Counted from the first letter of the stretch, positions 44,141 to 53,330 are shown. The stretch: 64,000 nucleotides of DNA from Stenotrophomonas sp. 704A1 (GCF_030549525.1 NZ_CP130831.1:2443501-2507500); one strand, 5' to 3'. Program-made: numbers and translations. Notes: generated by a model not told the origin, from the sequence alone.

Positions 44141-45304
44141 CTACGGGGTCAGGACGATCTTGCGGCAGTCATCGTCCTTGGCATCGAACATCGCATAGCC
44201 CTGCGCAGCGTCGGCCAGGCGCAGGCGATGGGAAATGATGATGCCGGGGTCGAGCCTGCCCTCCAGGATGGCCGTCAGCAGTTCCGGCATCAGCCCCTGC
44301 ACATGGGTCTGCCCCATCTTGAAGGTCAGCCCCTTGTCGAAGGCATCGCCCAGCAGGAAGCCGTGCAGGAAGCCGGCGTACACGCCGGGAATGCTGACCA
44401 CTCCGCCACGGCGCGTCGCCGCGATGCACTGGCGGATGGCCACCCCGCTGCTGCCTTCCAGCTTCACCGCGGTCAACGCACTTTCCAGCGTGCTGCCCTC
44501 GGCCTCGAAGCCGACTGCCTCGATGCAGGCATCCACCCCACGGCCGCCGGTCTGGCTGACGATGTAGTCGGCAGGATCATCGATCCGGCTGAAGTCGATG
44601 GGGGTGACGCCGTAGGTGCGCTGTGCGAAGTCGAGACGATAGGCCAGCGGGTCGACCATGAAGATCGTTTCCGCGCCGAGCAGGCGGCAGCACGCGGCAC
44701 TCATCAGGCCGACCGGGCCGGCGCCGAAGATGGCCACGGTCGCGCCCGGCCCGATGCCCGCGTTCAACGCGGCCTGGTACCCCGTGGGCAGGATGTCGGA
44801 CAGGAACAGCACCTGCTCGTCCGCCAGCCCGTCAGGAATCTTCAGCGGGCCCACGTTGGCCTTGGGCACCCGCACCAGCTCGGCCTGCCCGCCCGCCACG
44901 CCACCGTACAGGTGGCTGTAGCCGAACAGCGCTGCCGGAGGCAGCAGGCCCTTGCGGTTCAACGCGGCGCCCTGCCCCGGGTTGGTGGTCTCGCAGGCAG
45001 CGTACTCGGCCAGGCGGCAGTGGAAGCACTCGCCACACGCAATCACGAACGGAATCACGACCCGGTCACCCGGACGAAGATCGGTCACACCGCGGCCCAC
45101 CTCCTCGACCACGCCCATGAATTCGTGACCTAGCACGTCGCCGCTGTGCAGTTCGGGAATCTTTCCGCGATAGAGATGCAGGTCCGAACCGCAGATGGCG
45201 GTGGCGGTCACCCGCAGGATCAGGTCATCGTCGGCCGCCAGCGCCGGATCCGGAACGGTTTCCACCCGCACATCCCTGCGCCCGTGATAGGTCAATGCCT
45301 GCAT
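44141..45304 (-). CDS. zinc-dependent alcohol dehydrogenase, formaldehyde-dehydrogenase-like
   Basis: 387 residues, medium-chain dehydrogenase. Catalytic zinc ligands in [12 protein letters not shown] and [12 protein letters not shown]; structural zinc cysteines in [15 protein letters not shown] (C-x2-C-x2-C-x7-C); NAD-binding FGAGPVGLM. The layout is that of the glutathione-independent formaldehyde dehydrogenase/threonine dehydrogenase group. GGAG lies seven bases before the ATG at 45304. It stands alone; the 3' side converges toward no gene but faces the four-gene operon upstream of its promoter. The true substrate is not determinable. Confidence 0.88.
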   Translation of the reverse strand: MQALTYHGRRDVRVETVPDPALAADDDLILRVTATAICGSDLHLYRGKIPELHSGDVLGHEFMGVVEEVGRGVTDLRPGDRVVIPFVIACGECFHCRLAEYAACETTNPGQGAALNRKGLLPPAALFGYSHLYGGVAGGQAELVRVPKANVGPLKIPDGLADEQVLFLSDILPTGYQAALNAGIGPGATVAIFGAGPVGLMSAACCRLLGAETIFMVDPLAYRLDFAQRTYGVTPIDFSRIDDPADYIVSQTGGRGVDACIEAVGFEAEGSTLESALTAVKLEGSSGVAIRQCIAATRRGGVVSIPGVYAGFLHGFLLGDAFDKGLTFKMGQTHVQGLMPELLTAILEGRLDPGIIISHRLRLADAAQGYAMFDAKDDDCRKIVLTP

Positions 45305-45424
45305 GGTGCTTCTCCGCTGCGTTGGGCCGACAGCATCGCCTGCCGGTGCATGCGATGCGGGTGACCCCGGGGTGTACGCGGTGTTCATTCGCTGTCGCCG
45401 CCGCGCTAACCCCGGCCCGCGCAT

Positions 45425-45438
45425 GGTGGGTACCCACC
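45425..45438. promoter_or_regulatory. perfect GGTGGGTACCCACC palindrome
   Basis: A perfect 14-bp palindrome lies 17 bp before the start codon of the small hydrophilic protein and about 120 bp upstream of the divergent alcohol dehydrogenase. It could be an operator for either; there is no repressor gene adjacent. Confidence 0.35.
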
Positions 45439-45455
45439 CGATGCGGAGCGCGGCA

Positions 45456-45650
45456 ATGACCGACAAACTGCCCTTCAACCCGACCACGCAGGTGGACGAC
45501 CAGGCCAAGGCGCATACCCCGGACAAACGGCGCAACGACCGTGCGGTCTGGAAGGAGCACGACATGCCCGACGACGGCGAGGGTCCCAAGGCGGTGCCGG
45601 AGGATTACGAACGTCCGGATCCGGACCCCACCGGGAAACGCCGGGCATGA
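45456..45650 (+). CDS. small hydrophilic protein of unknown function
   Basis: 64 residues, very rich in charged residues and proline ([36 protein letters not shown]), with no hydrophobic core, so likely intrinsically disordered. GGAG seven bases upstream of the ATG and codon use like its neighbours support expression. Such tiny acidic/basic mixed proteins are common beside stress genes in this family; no function can be assigned. The DUF6766-type pseudogene lies 93 bp downstream. Confidence 0.6.
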   Translation: MTDKLPFNPTTQVDDQAKAHTPDKRRNDRAVWKEHDMPDDGEGPKAVPEDYERPDPDPTGKRRA

Positions 45651-45743
45651 GCGCATCTCACCCGGCGCACGCCGCGGGGTCGCGGCGACGGCCCGCATGC
45701 ACGCGCCGGCCAGACCCGAGCGGACGGATCCGGAGGTAGCGAC

Positions 45744-46382
45744 ATGTGGAAACGCAATGGCCTGTCCCTGGTCCTGCTTGCGCTGGCGGTGCTGTTCCTG
45801 GCCGGCCAGGCGCTGACCGGGTGGCGGGTTCACAACGCGGACCTGCAGCAGCACGGCCGGCACGCGCTGGACCTGTAGCGCTACCTGCACAGCGGGCACT
45901 TCATCAGTGCCACGTTCGAGAACTGGGAGAGCGAGTTCCTGCAGATGGGCATGTACGTGCTGCTGACGGTGGTGCTGCGGCAGCGCGGTTCGGCGGAATC
46001 ACGGCCGCTGGATCCGTCCCATGAGCACGCGCGCGTGGAGGCGGGGCCAACGCCCTGGCCCATCGTGCGGGGCGGGCTGTGGAAGACCCTGTATGCGCAC
46101 TCGCTGGCGATCGCCTTCGGGCTGCTGTTCCTGGCCAGTTTCTGCCTGCACGCGCTGGGCAGCTGGCGCGCGGAGCGGCTGCAACAGACGCTGCAGGGCC
46201 TGCCGCCACCGACCCTGCTGCAGCACCTGGGCAGCAGCACGTTCTGGTTTGAATCCATGCAGAACTGGCAGAGCGAATTCCTGGCCGTGCTGGCGCTGGT
46301 GGTGCTGACCATCTTCCTGCGGCAGAAGGACTCCCCGCAGTCCAAGCCGCTGCAGGCACCGCACCGCCAGACCGGCGACTGA
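45744..46382 (+). pseudogene. DUF6766-family membrane protein gene interrupted by an in-frame TAG
   Basis: ATG at 45744 has GGAGG upstream and the frame runs to the stop at 46380-46382 (212 codons), apart from TAG at 45876-45878 (codon 45). On both sides of it the protein is a normal DUF6766 product: WKRNGLSLVLLALAVLFLAGQALTGWR before, then RYLHSGHFISATFENWESEFLQMGMYVLLTVVLRQRG after, then two more helices. The family usually has Glu, Gln or Gly where the TAG sits, so one base change could explain it. An internal ATG at 45945 has no good ribosome site, so rescue is doubtful. Sequencing error or readthrough remain possible. Confidence 0.8.
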
Positions 46383-46459
46383 CGCGGCACCTGGGCCCTG
46401 CAGGGGCACCGCATGCCGCGCACACGTGGGGGGTGGGCGGTGACGCCGCGGCTGTCGGC

Positions 46460-46909
46460 TCACTCGGTTGCAGCGTAGCGCTGCACGATCGCACGCAGCA
46501 GATCCATGGCCGTCGGCGCGGTGCTGCTTCCGGGCTGGCGCTGGATGAACCCGGTCCAGTCGGCGCGCGACAGGCTGCCCAGTTCGTCGGCTTCGACCGG
46601 CAACCAGCGCATCGGCCAGAACGGCAGGCGCCGTTGCCCCACCCGGCCCCGCTGCAGTTCGATCAGCCCGGCATGGCTGCGTGCGCCGAGCGCCCGCGAG
46701 TACGCCACCGCCAGCCCGTCTTCCGGTCCCTCCAGGTACTGCAGGAAACGCTGGCCATCGAACAGCAGCACCCCGGTGACGCCAGCATCGCGGTTGAAGC
46801 GGGCAGCGTCGTCGACCAGCGCGCAGAGGGTGCCGTCGGCCTGCCCCAGGCCGCCGGCGGTGATCGCGGCTGCAGCTTCGCTGGTGTAGACCACCGCTCT
46901 TATGGGCAC
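46460..46909 (-). CDS. BLUF-domain blue-light sensor protein
   Basis: 149 residues, a single BLUF domain plus a short helical tail. The flavin-pocket residues are in place: Tyr8 (RAVVYTS), Asn39 (ARFNRDAGVTGVLLF) and Gln57 (RFLQYLEGP), the Tyr-Gln pair that drives the photocycle. There is no EAL, GGDEF or HTH output domain, so it must signal by protein contact. The GTG at 46909 has GAGG six bases upstream and gives the normal BLUF N-terminus. Divergent from the DUF892 stress gene. Confidence 0.88.
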   Translation of the reverse strand: MPIRAVVYTSEAAAAITAGGLGQADGTLCALVDDAARFNRDAGVTGVLLFDGQRFLQYLEGPEDGLAVAYSRALGARSHAGLIELQRGRVGQRRLPFWPMRWLPVEADELGSLSRADWTGFIQRQPGSSTAPTAMDLLRAIVQRYAATE

Positions 46910-47132
46910 GACAGACCTCACCCTGACACTGGGCCGCACCATAACAGAGCGCCGCAACGCGCGCCGCTGTCCCCGTACCTGGGCCACAAGGGTTCAGGCA
47001 GGGGCGGCCACCGGTTGTGAAGCCGGCGCATGCCCTGCGTCCCCCGCTGCGCATGCGCTGTTCACCGCGCCTGCGCCGCGGGCAAACGGTGGCCGGGCTA
47101 GGTTGAGGCTCCCTTTCCCGCAGGAGCCGAGC

Positions 47133-47630
47133 ATGGCCATCAAGACCGCCGAAGACCTCTTCATCCACGAACTGTCCGATATCTACAGCGCGGAAAAGCA
47201 GCTGACCAAGGCCCTGCCCCGCTTGGCCAGGGCGGCGGAGAACCCGGCGCTGGCCACCGCCTTCGAAACCCATCTGGAAGAGACCCAGGGCCAGATCGAG
47301 CGCATCGACCAGGTCGTCGAACTGCTGGGCATCCGCCTCAAGCGCATCAAGTGCGCGGCGATGGAAGGCCTGGTGGAGGAAGGCAAGGAAGTAATCGACA
47401 GCATCGACAAGGGCCCGGTGCGCGATGCCGCGCTCATCGGTGGCGCGCAGAAGGTCGAGCACTACGAGATCGCGTCGTACGGCACCATCGCTGCGCTGGC
47501 CAAGCAGCTCGGCTACAAGGAGGCGCTGCCGCTGCTGCTGGAAACCCTGGACGAGGAAAAAGCCACCGATGAGAAACTGACCCTGCTGGCCAAGGGCGGT
47601 GGAAACGCCAAGGCCGCGCAGGCGGCTTGA
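47133..47630 (+). CDS. YciE/DUF892 ferritin-like stress protein
   Basis: 165 residues with the DUF892 helical bundle: DLFIHELSDIYSAEKQLTKALPRLARAA at the start, THLEETQGQIERIDQVVELLG, and YEIASYGTIAALAKQLG near the end. The conserved Glu/His residues for a di-iron site (E in ELSDIY, E in HLEET, E/H in VEHYEIASY) are visible. Such proteins are induced by stress or stationary phase. Ribosome site CAGGAG before the ATG; TAGGTT at about 47095-47105 may be the -10. Confidence 0.85.
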   Translation: MAIKTAEDLFIHELSDIYSAEKQLTKALPRLARAAENPALATAFETHLEETQGQIERIDQVVELLGIRLKRIKCAAMEGLVEEGKEVIDSIDKGPVRDAALIGGAQKVEHYEIASYGTIAALAKQLGYKEALPLLLETLDEEKATDEKLTLLAKGGGNAKAAQAA

Positions 47631-47732
47631 GCGCCGCGTTGAGGGAGTGCCGCCCGTCGGGGCGGCGCTTCATCAGGAGAATCCTGCGTGTACGCCGCCG
47701 GCTGCGGCACGCACCTGTCCCGGGAGCCCGCC

Positions 47733-48293
47733 ATGGAGCCAACGGCCGCCCTGCTTCTGATCGATCTGTTCAGCCTGTTCGATTTCCCGCAGGGCCGTCG
47801 GCTGGCCCCACTGGCCGTACGCGCGGCCGAACAGGCCGCACGGTTGCGGGAGGCGTTCGATGCGCGCCGTTTGCCCGTCATCTATGCCAACGACAATTTC
47901 GGTGACTGGCAGCGCGACTTCCCGCAACTGGTCGACGCCTGCAGGCAGCGCGGCGGCGCCTCCGCACGGATTGCCGCACAGCTGGCGCCCCGCCCGGGCG
48001 ACTACTTCATCCTGAAGCCCAAGCATTCCGCGTTCCTGGCCACGCCGCTGCCGGTGCTGCTGGCCAAGCTGGGCGTGCGCCGCCTGGTGCTGGCCGGCAT
48101 GGCGCTGGATGCCTGCGTGCTGGCCACGGCACTGGACGCAAATTCGCGCGAGTACGCCACGGTGGTCGCGGCGGATGCGAGCGCGGCGCTGCCTGGGCGG
48201 CGCGGGCCCGCGCTGCAGACCCTGCAGCGCTCGGGGGCTGCCCGCGTGCTGGGCAACCGGCAGATCGTCGCCTTGCTCTCCGCGTCGCGCTGA
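47733..48293 (+). CDS. isochorismatase-family cysteine hydrolase
   Basis: 186 residues. Catalytic triad candidates: Asp11 (LLLIDLF), Lys97 (ILKPKHSAF) and Cys128 (GMALDACVLATALDA), as in nicotinamidase/isochorismatase-like hydrolases. GGGAG precedes the ATG at 47733; upstream in-frame codons include a poor extension. No operon partner; it converges with the DUF72 gene over a strong hairpin. The family includes amide hydrolases of varied substrates. Confidence 0.88.
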   Translation: MEPTAALLLIDLFSLFDFPQGRRLAPLAVRAAEQAARLREAFDARRLPVIYANDNFGDWQRDFPQLVDACRQRGGASARIAAQLAPRPGDYFILKPKHSAFLATPLPVLLAKLGVRRLVLAGMALDACVLATALDANSREYATVVAADASAALPGRRGPALQTLQRSGAARVLGNRQIVALLSASR

Positions 48294-48298
48294 CCCGC

Positions 48299-48333
48299 GC
48301 GCGGATCGGCACAGGCCGCACGCCGATCCGCGC
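48299..48333. terminator. bidirectional terminator hairpin
   Basis: The arms GCGCGGATCGGC (48299-48310) and GCCGATCCGCGC (48322-48333) are perfect 12-bp complements with an 11-base loop. It starts 5 bp past the isochorismatase stop codon and 20 bp from the convergent DUF72 stop. Confidence 0.75.
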
Positions 48334-48353
48334 AGCAGAGGGATGAACGCCGC

Positions 48354-49079
48354 TCACGCGTGCGTCTGCGCCAGCATGTCCTGCAACTGCAGTGCGTTCG
48401 GCAGCGCGTGGCCCTGCGCCGTATTGTCGAGGATGATCCACGCTTCGCCGTGTCGCGCGGCCTGCCGCGCCGCCGCAGCCAGCCGATCCAGATCGGGCAG
48501 CGGGTAGGCGCTGTAGTACATGCGCGGCTGCCCGTGCCAGCGCCAGTAGCTCCAGTGCCGGGCGCCACCGGGCACGCCGGCCGCGGCGATGCGCGCGGGA
48601 TCGGCGGCGACCCGGGCGATCTCATGGTCGCGCAGCAGGGTGTCGGCCCGGTCCTCGAACCAGCTCGGATGGCGCGGCTCGCAGGCGACCGGCAGCGCGC
48701 TGCGGCGACGCAGTGCGCGGAAGAACGCCGAGGCCGTGCGGCCGTCATAGGCCAGGCTGGGCGGCAGCTGCAGCAGCAGCGCACCCAGCCGATCGCCCAA
48801 CTGCTGCACGGCATCCAGGAACGGGTCGAGCAAGGGTGCTGCGCCGCGCAGGCGGGCCAGGTGGGACACGCTCTGCGGCATCTTCACCGAGAAGCGGAAG
48901 CCCTCGGGCACGCTCGCCGCCCAGCGCGCATAGGTTGCGGGCCGGTGCGGCCGATAGAACGAGGAATTGATCTCCACGAGGGAGAAGCGCGAGGCGTACC
49001 GCTGCAACGCGCTGTCGCCCGGATCGAAGCAGGCCGCGAACTGCGCGGGCAGCGACCAGCCGGCGCAGCCCACGCGCAC
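48354..49079 (-). CDS. DUF72-family protein
   Basis: About 241 residues, TIM-barrel-like DUF72 (YecE type). Diagnostic motifs: VGCAGWSLP at the start, FSLVEINSSFYRPHRPATYARWAASVPEGFRFSVKMPQSVSH, LLLQLPPSL and YWRWHGQPRMYYSAYP. No enzymatic activity is firmly known for the family. No good ribosome site precedes the GTG at 49079; a GTG at 49142 is another option that would overlap the upstream gene's end by 14 bp. Probably co-transcribed with the 115-residue protein upstream. Confidence 0.85.
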   Translation of the reverse strand: MRVGCAGWSLPAQFAACFDPGDSALQRYASRFSLVEINSSFYRPHRPATYARWAASVPEGFRFSVKMPQSVSHLARLRGAAPLLDPFLDAVQQLGDRLGALLLQLPPSLAYDGRTASAFFRALRRRSALPVACEPRHPSWFEDRADTLLRDHEIARVAADPARIAAAGVPGGARHWSYWRWHGQPRMYYSAYPLPDLDRLAAAARQAARHGEAWIILDNTAQGHALPNALQLQDMLAQTHA

Positions 49080-49128
49080 GCACGGGCCCGGGCCGGCAGG
49101 AACACCGGGGTCACGCGGGGGCAGCCGC

Positions 49129-49476
49129 TCAGAGGCTCGCACTGGCCTGGCGGCTGCCCGGTTGCGGGGGTGGCGGCTGCGGGCTGCCGCTGCGCGGGGC
49201 GATGCGATCGTGGGTCGCGGCCAGCAGCTGGTTGACCTGCTGCACCACGCCACGGCTGCCCGGCTCGATGCCGATGACATAGACGAAGCGGCCGTCGCAG
49301 CGCGCCTGCGCCGATTCCAGCGCCTCCGTCTCGGCCAGCACACGCTTCAGCGCCTTCTCCCACGCCCGCCCCGGCGCGGTCGCCAGCTCGATCACCACAG
49401 CGGTTTCGCCACAGTCCAGCGGCATGACCTCCACGCGCAGGGTGCGCGGTGCTTTCTCAGTGGCAACAGTGCCCAT
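49129..49476 (-). CDS. hypothetical protein, small
   Basis: 115 residues. A compact alpha/beta region (EVMPLDCGETAVVIELATAPGRAWEKALKRVLAETEALESAQARCDGRFVYVIGIE) and a Pro/Gln-rich tail (SPQPPPPQPGS). GAGGAGG eight bases upstream of the ATG is a strong ribosome site, so expression is likely. Not recognised; overlaps or nearly abuts the DUF72 gene downstream. Confidence 0.65.
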   Translation of the reverse strand: MGTVATEKAPRTLRVEVMPLDCGETAVVIELATAPGRAWEKALKRVLAETEALESAQARCDGRFVYVIGIEPGSRGVVQQVNQLLAATHDRIAPRSGSPQPPPPQPGSRQASASL

Positions 49477-49661
49477 TGCGATCCTCCTCGGCAAACGACG
49501 GCGGCAGTATCCACGCCGCGCGCCAAGGCGCCGTCAAGACAACATGGCAGGTCCGTGCACGGCCGGCCCGCCTTCGCGTTGCGCATACAGCGGCCATCCA
49601 CGCCCTTGATGCGGCGCCGTGGAAACTCTGCATCCACCCGGTTTCGATAGATGTGTGATGT

Positions 49662-50060
49662 ATGCAGATGAATGGGAATGAGCATGGACGCGGCCGCGAG
49701 CTGCTGCTGGTCGAAGACGAGTTCGACCTGGCCGATCTGGTCGAACAGGCACTGGTGGACAGTGGCAACCGGGTCACGCATGCCTGCAGCGTGACCGAGG
49801 CGATGAGCCTGCTTCGCTGCGGGCAGTTCGACGGCGCGATCCTGGACGTGGAGTTGCGCGACGGCGTGGTGTTCCCGGTCGCCGACCGGCTGGCCGACCT
49901 GGGCATCCCCTACCTGTTCGCGTCGGCGGTGTATGCGCAGCTGGTGCCCAAGCGTCACCAGCGTGTGCCCTTCATCGCCAAGCCGTTCCATGTACAGGCG
50001 CTGCAGCAGGCGGTGCAGACCGTGATCGGTGCCGGCGGCATCACGCCGCCGCCGCAGTGA
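49662..50060 (+). CDS. single-domain response regulator
   Basis: 132 residues, receiver domain only. Acidic pair in LLLVEDEFDLADL, phospho-acceptor in GAILDVELRDG (Asp near residue 67), and a lysine in PFIAKPFHVQAL. The expected Thr/Ser is in LFASAVYA. No output domain, so it should act by binding a partner, as in CheY-type or stress-switch receivers. No histidine kinase is adjacent. The ribosome site is weak; a methionine two codons downstream is an alternative. Confidence 0.85.
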   Translation: MQMNGNEHGRGRELLLVEDEFDLADLVEQALVDSGNRVTHACSVTEAMSLLRCGQFDGAILDVELRDGVVFPVADRLADLGIPYLFASAVYAQLVPKRHQRVPFIAKPFHVQALQQAVQTVIGAGGITPPPQ

Positions 50061-50212
50061 AGGCCGCGAACCGTTCATCACCCTCCTGCAGGGTCACCTC
50101 CCCGGCCGGCGTGTCGTCGATCCCGCGGGTGTTGGCCCGGCTGTACCCGCTGATGCCCGGCAAGCGCTCATGCACGATCAGCAGACGGCGCGCGTAGCCG
50201 ATCACCGATGCG

Positions 50213-51787
50213 TCAGTGCAACGGCACCTTCAGGATCGACGGCGCCGATGCCGGTGAGCTGAAGGTCACCGCCCCGCCCAGCTGGCTGATGCCGGCGTAG
50301 CGCAGGTCCACGGTGTCCACCACCAGGGTCAGCCGGCTGCCGGCCGGCAGGTTCCAGCTGCTGGCTTCCAGGCGCAGGTCGATGGTGCGCGCCTGCCCTA
50401 CGCCCGCACCGCGCAGCGTGTAGGGGGCGTGGCTGATCAACTGGCCATTGCCCAGCATGTCCTCTGCATACAGGTAGGCATACAGCGTGGTGTCGGCGCG
50501 GCTGGGGGTCACCGTCAGCCGCACTTCCGGCGCACCGTCCAGGCGCCGCGCGCTCCAGTACACCGGTCCCTGCCAGACACCGGCGGCGTTGCGGCCGATG
50601 AACGGTACATAGGCACCGGGTGGCACGTTGATCATCTGCAGGGCGCCGGACACCAGCGCCACGCCGGAACTGGCGGCGGTGGCCAGGCCACTGCCGATCC
50701 GGTAGCTCCAGCCGGCGCCGGCGGCGTCGCCGGCCAGGCCGCCGGTCGGCTGCAGCAGGCCACGCGGGGCGGTCAGCGCATAGCGGGTTGCACCGTTCGC
50801 GGTTGCCTGCCAGTCCGGGTAGCGGTTCCAGCGGCCCTGCTGCGATTTCAGCTGCACGGCGGGCTGCTGGTCGATGCCGTTGGCGGCGCCCTTGAGGTAG
50901 TGGTCGAACCAGTCGCCGACCGTGGCATAGACCTCGTTGGGCACGCCCAGCGCACCCAGCGCCTCGTTCAGCGCATGGTCGCCGTGGCGCAGCTGCAGCT
51001 GCTTGGGGCCTTCCAGCGCGGTGAAGAAATCCACCAGCTGGCCCGGCGGAAACAGGCTGTCGTTGAACGCGTTGGCCAGGAAGATGGCGGGCCGGTTGGC
51101 ATTGAGCGCGTCGATGCCCGCGGCCGGGCTGCGGATCGCGGCGACCGGCAGCAGTGAGTCCACCGCACCCTGGTAATTGCCGGCCAGCACGTGGCGGTTG
51201 ATGGTGGCCAGCTCCGGTCCGGGCCGGCCGGTGGCCAGGCCCGCCGCCACCAGCAGGGCGATGCCCTGCGCACTGGGGGTGTGGTTGCTGTAGAGCGAGG
51301 ACGGCAGATCGGCCCAGCCACTGAGAGCGGCAACGGCCTTGATGCGGGGATCGCGCGCAGCGGCCAGCAGTCTGGTGCCGGCGCCGTAGGAAATGCCGGA
51401 AACGCCGATGCGCGCCGGGTCGGCCCGGGTGTTGTCCAGCGCCCAGTCGATCATGGCGCTGACATCCTCGACGGTGGCCGGTCCGGCGATATCGATGCCA
51501 CCGCCCGACTCCCAGAACCCGCGCGAGCTGTAACTGATGACCACGTAGCCACGCTGGGCCAGCGCCTGTGCAACGCCCACGTATTCCACCCCGGGCACCG
51601 CCCAGCTGCTGGGCATCACCAGCAGCGGGAAGCGGGCGTCGCCCTGGGCCTGCGGTTCGATGACGAACACCCCGAGCGGGGTGCCATCCCAGCTGGGAAG
51701 CGTCCGATGGGTCGTCTTGACCGCGGTGGCAAAGGCCACGGGGGTCAGCCCGGTCAGCAGGAACAACAGCAGCACCAGCTTGCGCAT
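50213..51787 (-). CDS. exported CocE/NonD (S15-type) alpha/beta hydrolase
   Basis: 524 residues. Signal peptide LVLLLFLLTGLTPVAFA (cleavage about residue 21). Catalytic core with the nucleophile elbow GVSGISYGAGTRL (Ser near residue 133), an acid in ANAFNDSLFP and histidine in LRHGDHALNEAL, then a C-terminal jelly-roll (VRLTVTPSRADTTLYAYLYAEDM through LTLVVDTVD) as in X-prolyl dipeptidyl peptidases and cocaine esterase. Probably a periplasmic or outer-surface esterase/peptidase. GGGGAG precedes the ATG. Divergent from the HAD gene. Confidence 0.85.
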   Translation of the reverse strand: MRKLVLLLFLLTGLTPVAFATAVKTTHRTLPSWDGTPLGVFVIEPQAQGDARFPLLVMPSSWAVPGVEYVGVAQALAQRGYVVISYSSRGFWESGGGIDIAGPATVEDVSAMIDWALDNTRADPARIGVSGISYGAGTRLLAAARDPRIKAVAALSGWADLPSSLYSNHTPSAQGIALLVAAGLATGRPGPELATINRHVLAGNYQGAVDSLLPVAAIRSPAAGIDALNANRPAIFLANAFNDSLFPPGQLVDFFTALEGPKQLQLRHGDHALNEALGALGVPNEVYATVGDWFDHYLKGAANGIDQQPAVQLKSQQGRWNRYPDWQATANGATRYALTAPRGLLQPTGGLAGDAAGAGWSYRIGSGLATAASSGVALVSGALQMINVPPGAYVPFIGRNAAGVWQGPVYWSARRLDGAPEVRLTVTPSRADTTLYAYLYAEDMLGNGQLISHAPYTLRGAGVGQARTIDLRLEASSWNLPAGSRLTLVVDTVDLRYAGISQLGGAVTFSSPASAPSILKVPLH

Positions 51788-51974
51788 CGTGGTGTCTCCC
51801 CGTCGGTGGTGGTGCAACGGCTGCGACCGTACCAGTGCGAATGGTGGCTCGCACCTTGCGACGCAACATGCCGGCAGCGGCCGGGCCACGGCGGGCGTGG
51901 GCGGGTGCCTGGCCGGTTGCGCTATGGGAAAATGGCCGGTGCCCTCCCCCACGGGCCGTGTCCAGGAGCCGTAG

Positions 51975-52670
51975 ATGTCCCGTTTTCCGTTTGATGCCGT
52001 GCTGTTCGACTGCGATGGTGTGCTGGTGGATTCCGAGCCGCTGGTGGCCCGCGTGCTGGCGGAGATGCTGACCGAGCGCGGCTGGCCGCTGACCCCGGCG
52101 CAGGCCGGCGAGGTGTTCCTTGGCAAGTCCGTGGCCGGGCTGGCCGGACTGATCGAAGAACGTACCGGCAAGCCGTTCACCGAGGCCTGGCTGGAAGCGT
52201 TCCGCCAGCAGCGCAACCAGGCGCTGGAACGTGACCTGGTGGCGATCGCGGGCGCACCGCAGGCGGTGCGCGCGATCCACGCCGCGACGGGCGGCCGCAT
52301 TGCCTGCGCTTCCGGCGCGGACCTGCACAAGGTCACGCTGCAGCTGCGCAAGGTCGGCCTGCTCGATGCCTTCGGCGACCACATCTTCAGCGGCCAGGAC
52401 ATGCCACGGACCAAGCCGCACCCGGACGTGTACCTGGCGGCAGCGGCGGCGCTGGGGGTGGACCCGAGGCGCTGCGCGGTGATCGAGGACACCGTGACCG
52501 GGGCCGCCGCCGGCGTGGCCGCCGGCGCCACCGTGTTCGGTTTCAGCGAGGGCGGCCCGCACCACAGCACGCCCGATGCCCTGCGTGCCGTGGGCGCGCA
52601 GGTGATCTTCCAGCGCATGGAGCAGCTGCCCGGGGTGCTGGCCGCCTACGCGGCCGATGCGATCGCCTGA
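51975..52670 (+). CDS. HAD-superfamily phosphatase (beta-PGM-like)
   Basis: 231 residues. HAD motif I VLFDCDGVLVDSEP with the nucleophile Asp13 region, a cap domain of helices (about 15-90), motif II CASGAD, motif III lysine in MPRTKPHPDVYLAAA and motif IV VIEDTVTG. This is the subfamily IA layout of sugar-phosphate and phosphoglycolate phosphatases (YfbT/GS1-like). AGGAG lies upstream of the ATG. The exact substrate is not determinable. Confidence 0.9.
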   Translation: MSRFPFDAVLFDCDGVLVDSEPLVARVLAEMLTERGWPLTPAQAGEVFLGKSVAGLAGLIEERTGKPFTEAWLEAFRQQRNQALERDLVAIAGAPQAVRAIHAATGGRIACASGADLHKVTLQLRKVGLLDAFGDHIFSGQDMPRTKPHPDVYLAAAAALGVDPRRCAVIEDTVTGAAAGVAAGATVFGFSEGGPHHSTPDALRAVGAQVIFQRMEQLPGVLAAYAADAIA

Positions 52671-52677
52671 TCCGGCA

Positions 52678-52908
52678 TCAACCTGCGGCCCCCGGCGCGC
52701 GGCTGCGGCGCTTGCCGGCGTAGTGCAGTGCGAACAGATACAGGCCGGTGAACAGCTGCAGGAACAGCGGCGGCAGCGGTGCATAGGTGATCCAAGCGGC
52801 AGGCTCGCCCTGCCCCAGCCCACGGGCGACGAAGTTGGCGATCACCGCCACGGTGAACACGATCGAGGTCCAGCGGTGCACCGGCCGCGCCCAGCCGCCG
52901 CGGCTCAT
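52678..52908 (-). CDS. small two-helix membrane protein
   Basis: 76 residues with two hydrophobic helices (about 13-30 and 38-58) and a basic tail. Its ATG overlaps the stop of the VOC gene (ATGA), so the two are translationally coupled. Sequence style (VHRWTSIVFTVAVIANFVA) resembles small uncharacterised membrane proteins. Function unknown. Confidence 0.6.
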   Translation of the reverse strand: MSRGGWARPVHRWTSIVFTVAVIANFVARGLGQGEPAAWITYAPLPPLFLQLFTGLYLFALHYAGKRRSRAPGAAG

Positions 52909-53330
52909 TGCTGGCGCCTTGCGGCGGAACGGGCTTCGATCATCTTCCAGCCGTTGCCGGAAGGATCACGGAAACCGGCATCCACCGCGCCGTAGCGCTC
53001 GATCGGCGCCTGGGTGAATTCCACGCCTTTGGCCTGCCACTCGGCGTAGCGCGCCTGGCAATCGTCCACCGCCAGCACCAGCGGTGGCATCGCGCCCTTG
53101 GCCACCAGCTGCTGCAATGCGCGGGCCGTGGCCGCGTCGTGGGTGGGTGGACCGGGCACGAACAGGCCCAGCTGGAAACCGTCCTGGCCCGGGCTGCGCA
53201 CGGTCAGCCAGCGATAGGCGCCATTGCGCACGTCGGTGTGCACCTCAAAGCCGAGCATGCCGACATAGAACGCCAGTGCTTCATCCTGGTCGCGCACATA
53301 CAGGCCGACGGTGTTTATCGTGTTCGTCAT
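52905..53330 (-). CDS. VOC-family glyoxalase-like protein
   Basis: 141 residues, two beta-alpha-beta-beta-beta modules: NTVGLYVRDQDEALAFYVGMLGFEVHTDV and later PPLVLAVDDCQARYAEWQAKGVEFTQAPIERYG with FRDPSGNGWKMIEA. Probable metal ligands in the first and last strands include the Glu of IEAR. GGGAGG precedes the ATG at 53330. It is followed by a small membrane protein, and an AraC regulator gene lies just upstream on the same strand, a common pairing. Confidence 0.88.
   Translation of the reverse strand: MTNTINTVGLYVRDQDEALAFYVGMLGFEVHTDVRNGAYRWLTVRSPGQDGFQLGLFVPGPPTHDAATARALQQLVAKGAMPPLVLAVDDCQARYAEWQAKGVEFTQAPIERYGAVDAGFRDPSGNGWKMIEARSAARRQQ

Noticed and set aside
50041..50213. A short minus-strand frame ending in GDERFAAFTAAAA between the response regulator and the S15-type hydrolase
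   Set aside because: It overlaps the response regulator end, has no ribosome site and no family resemblance; it could be a gene remnant but I cannot support it.
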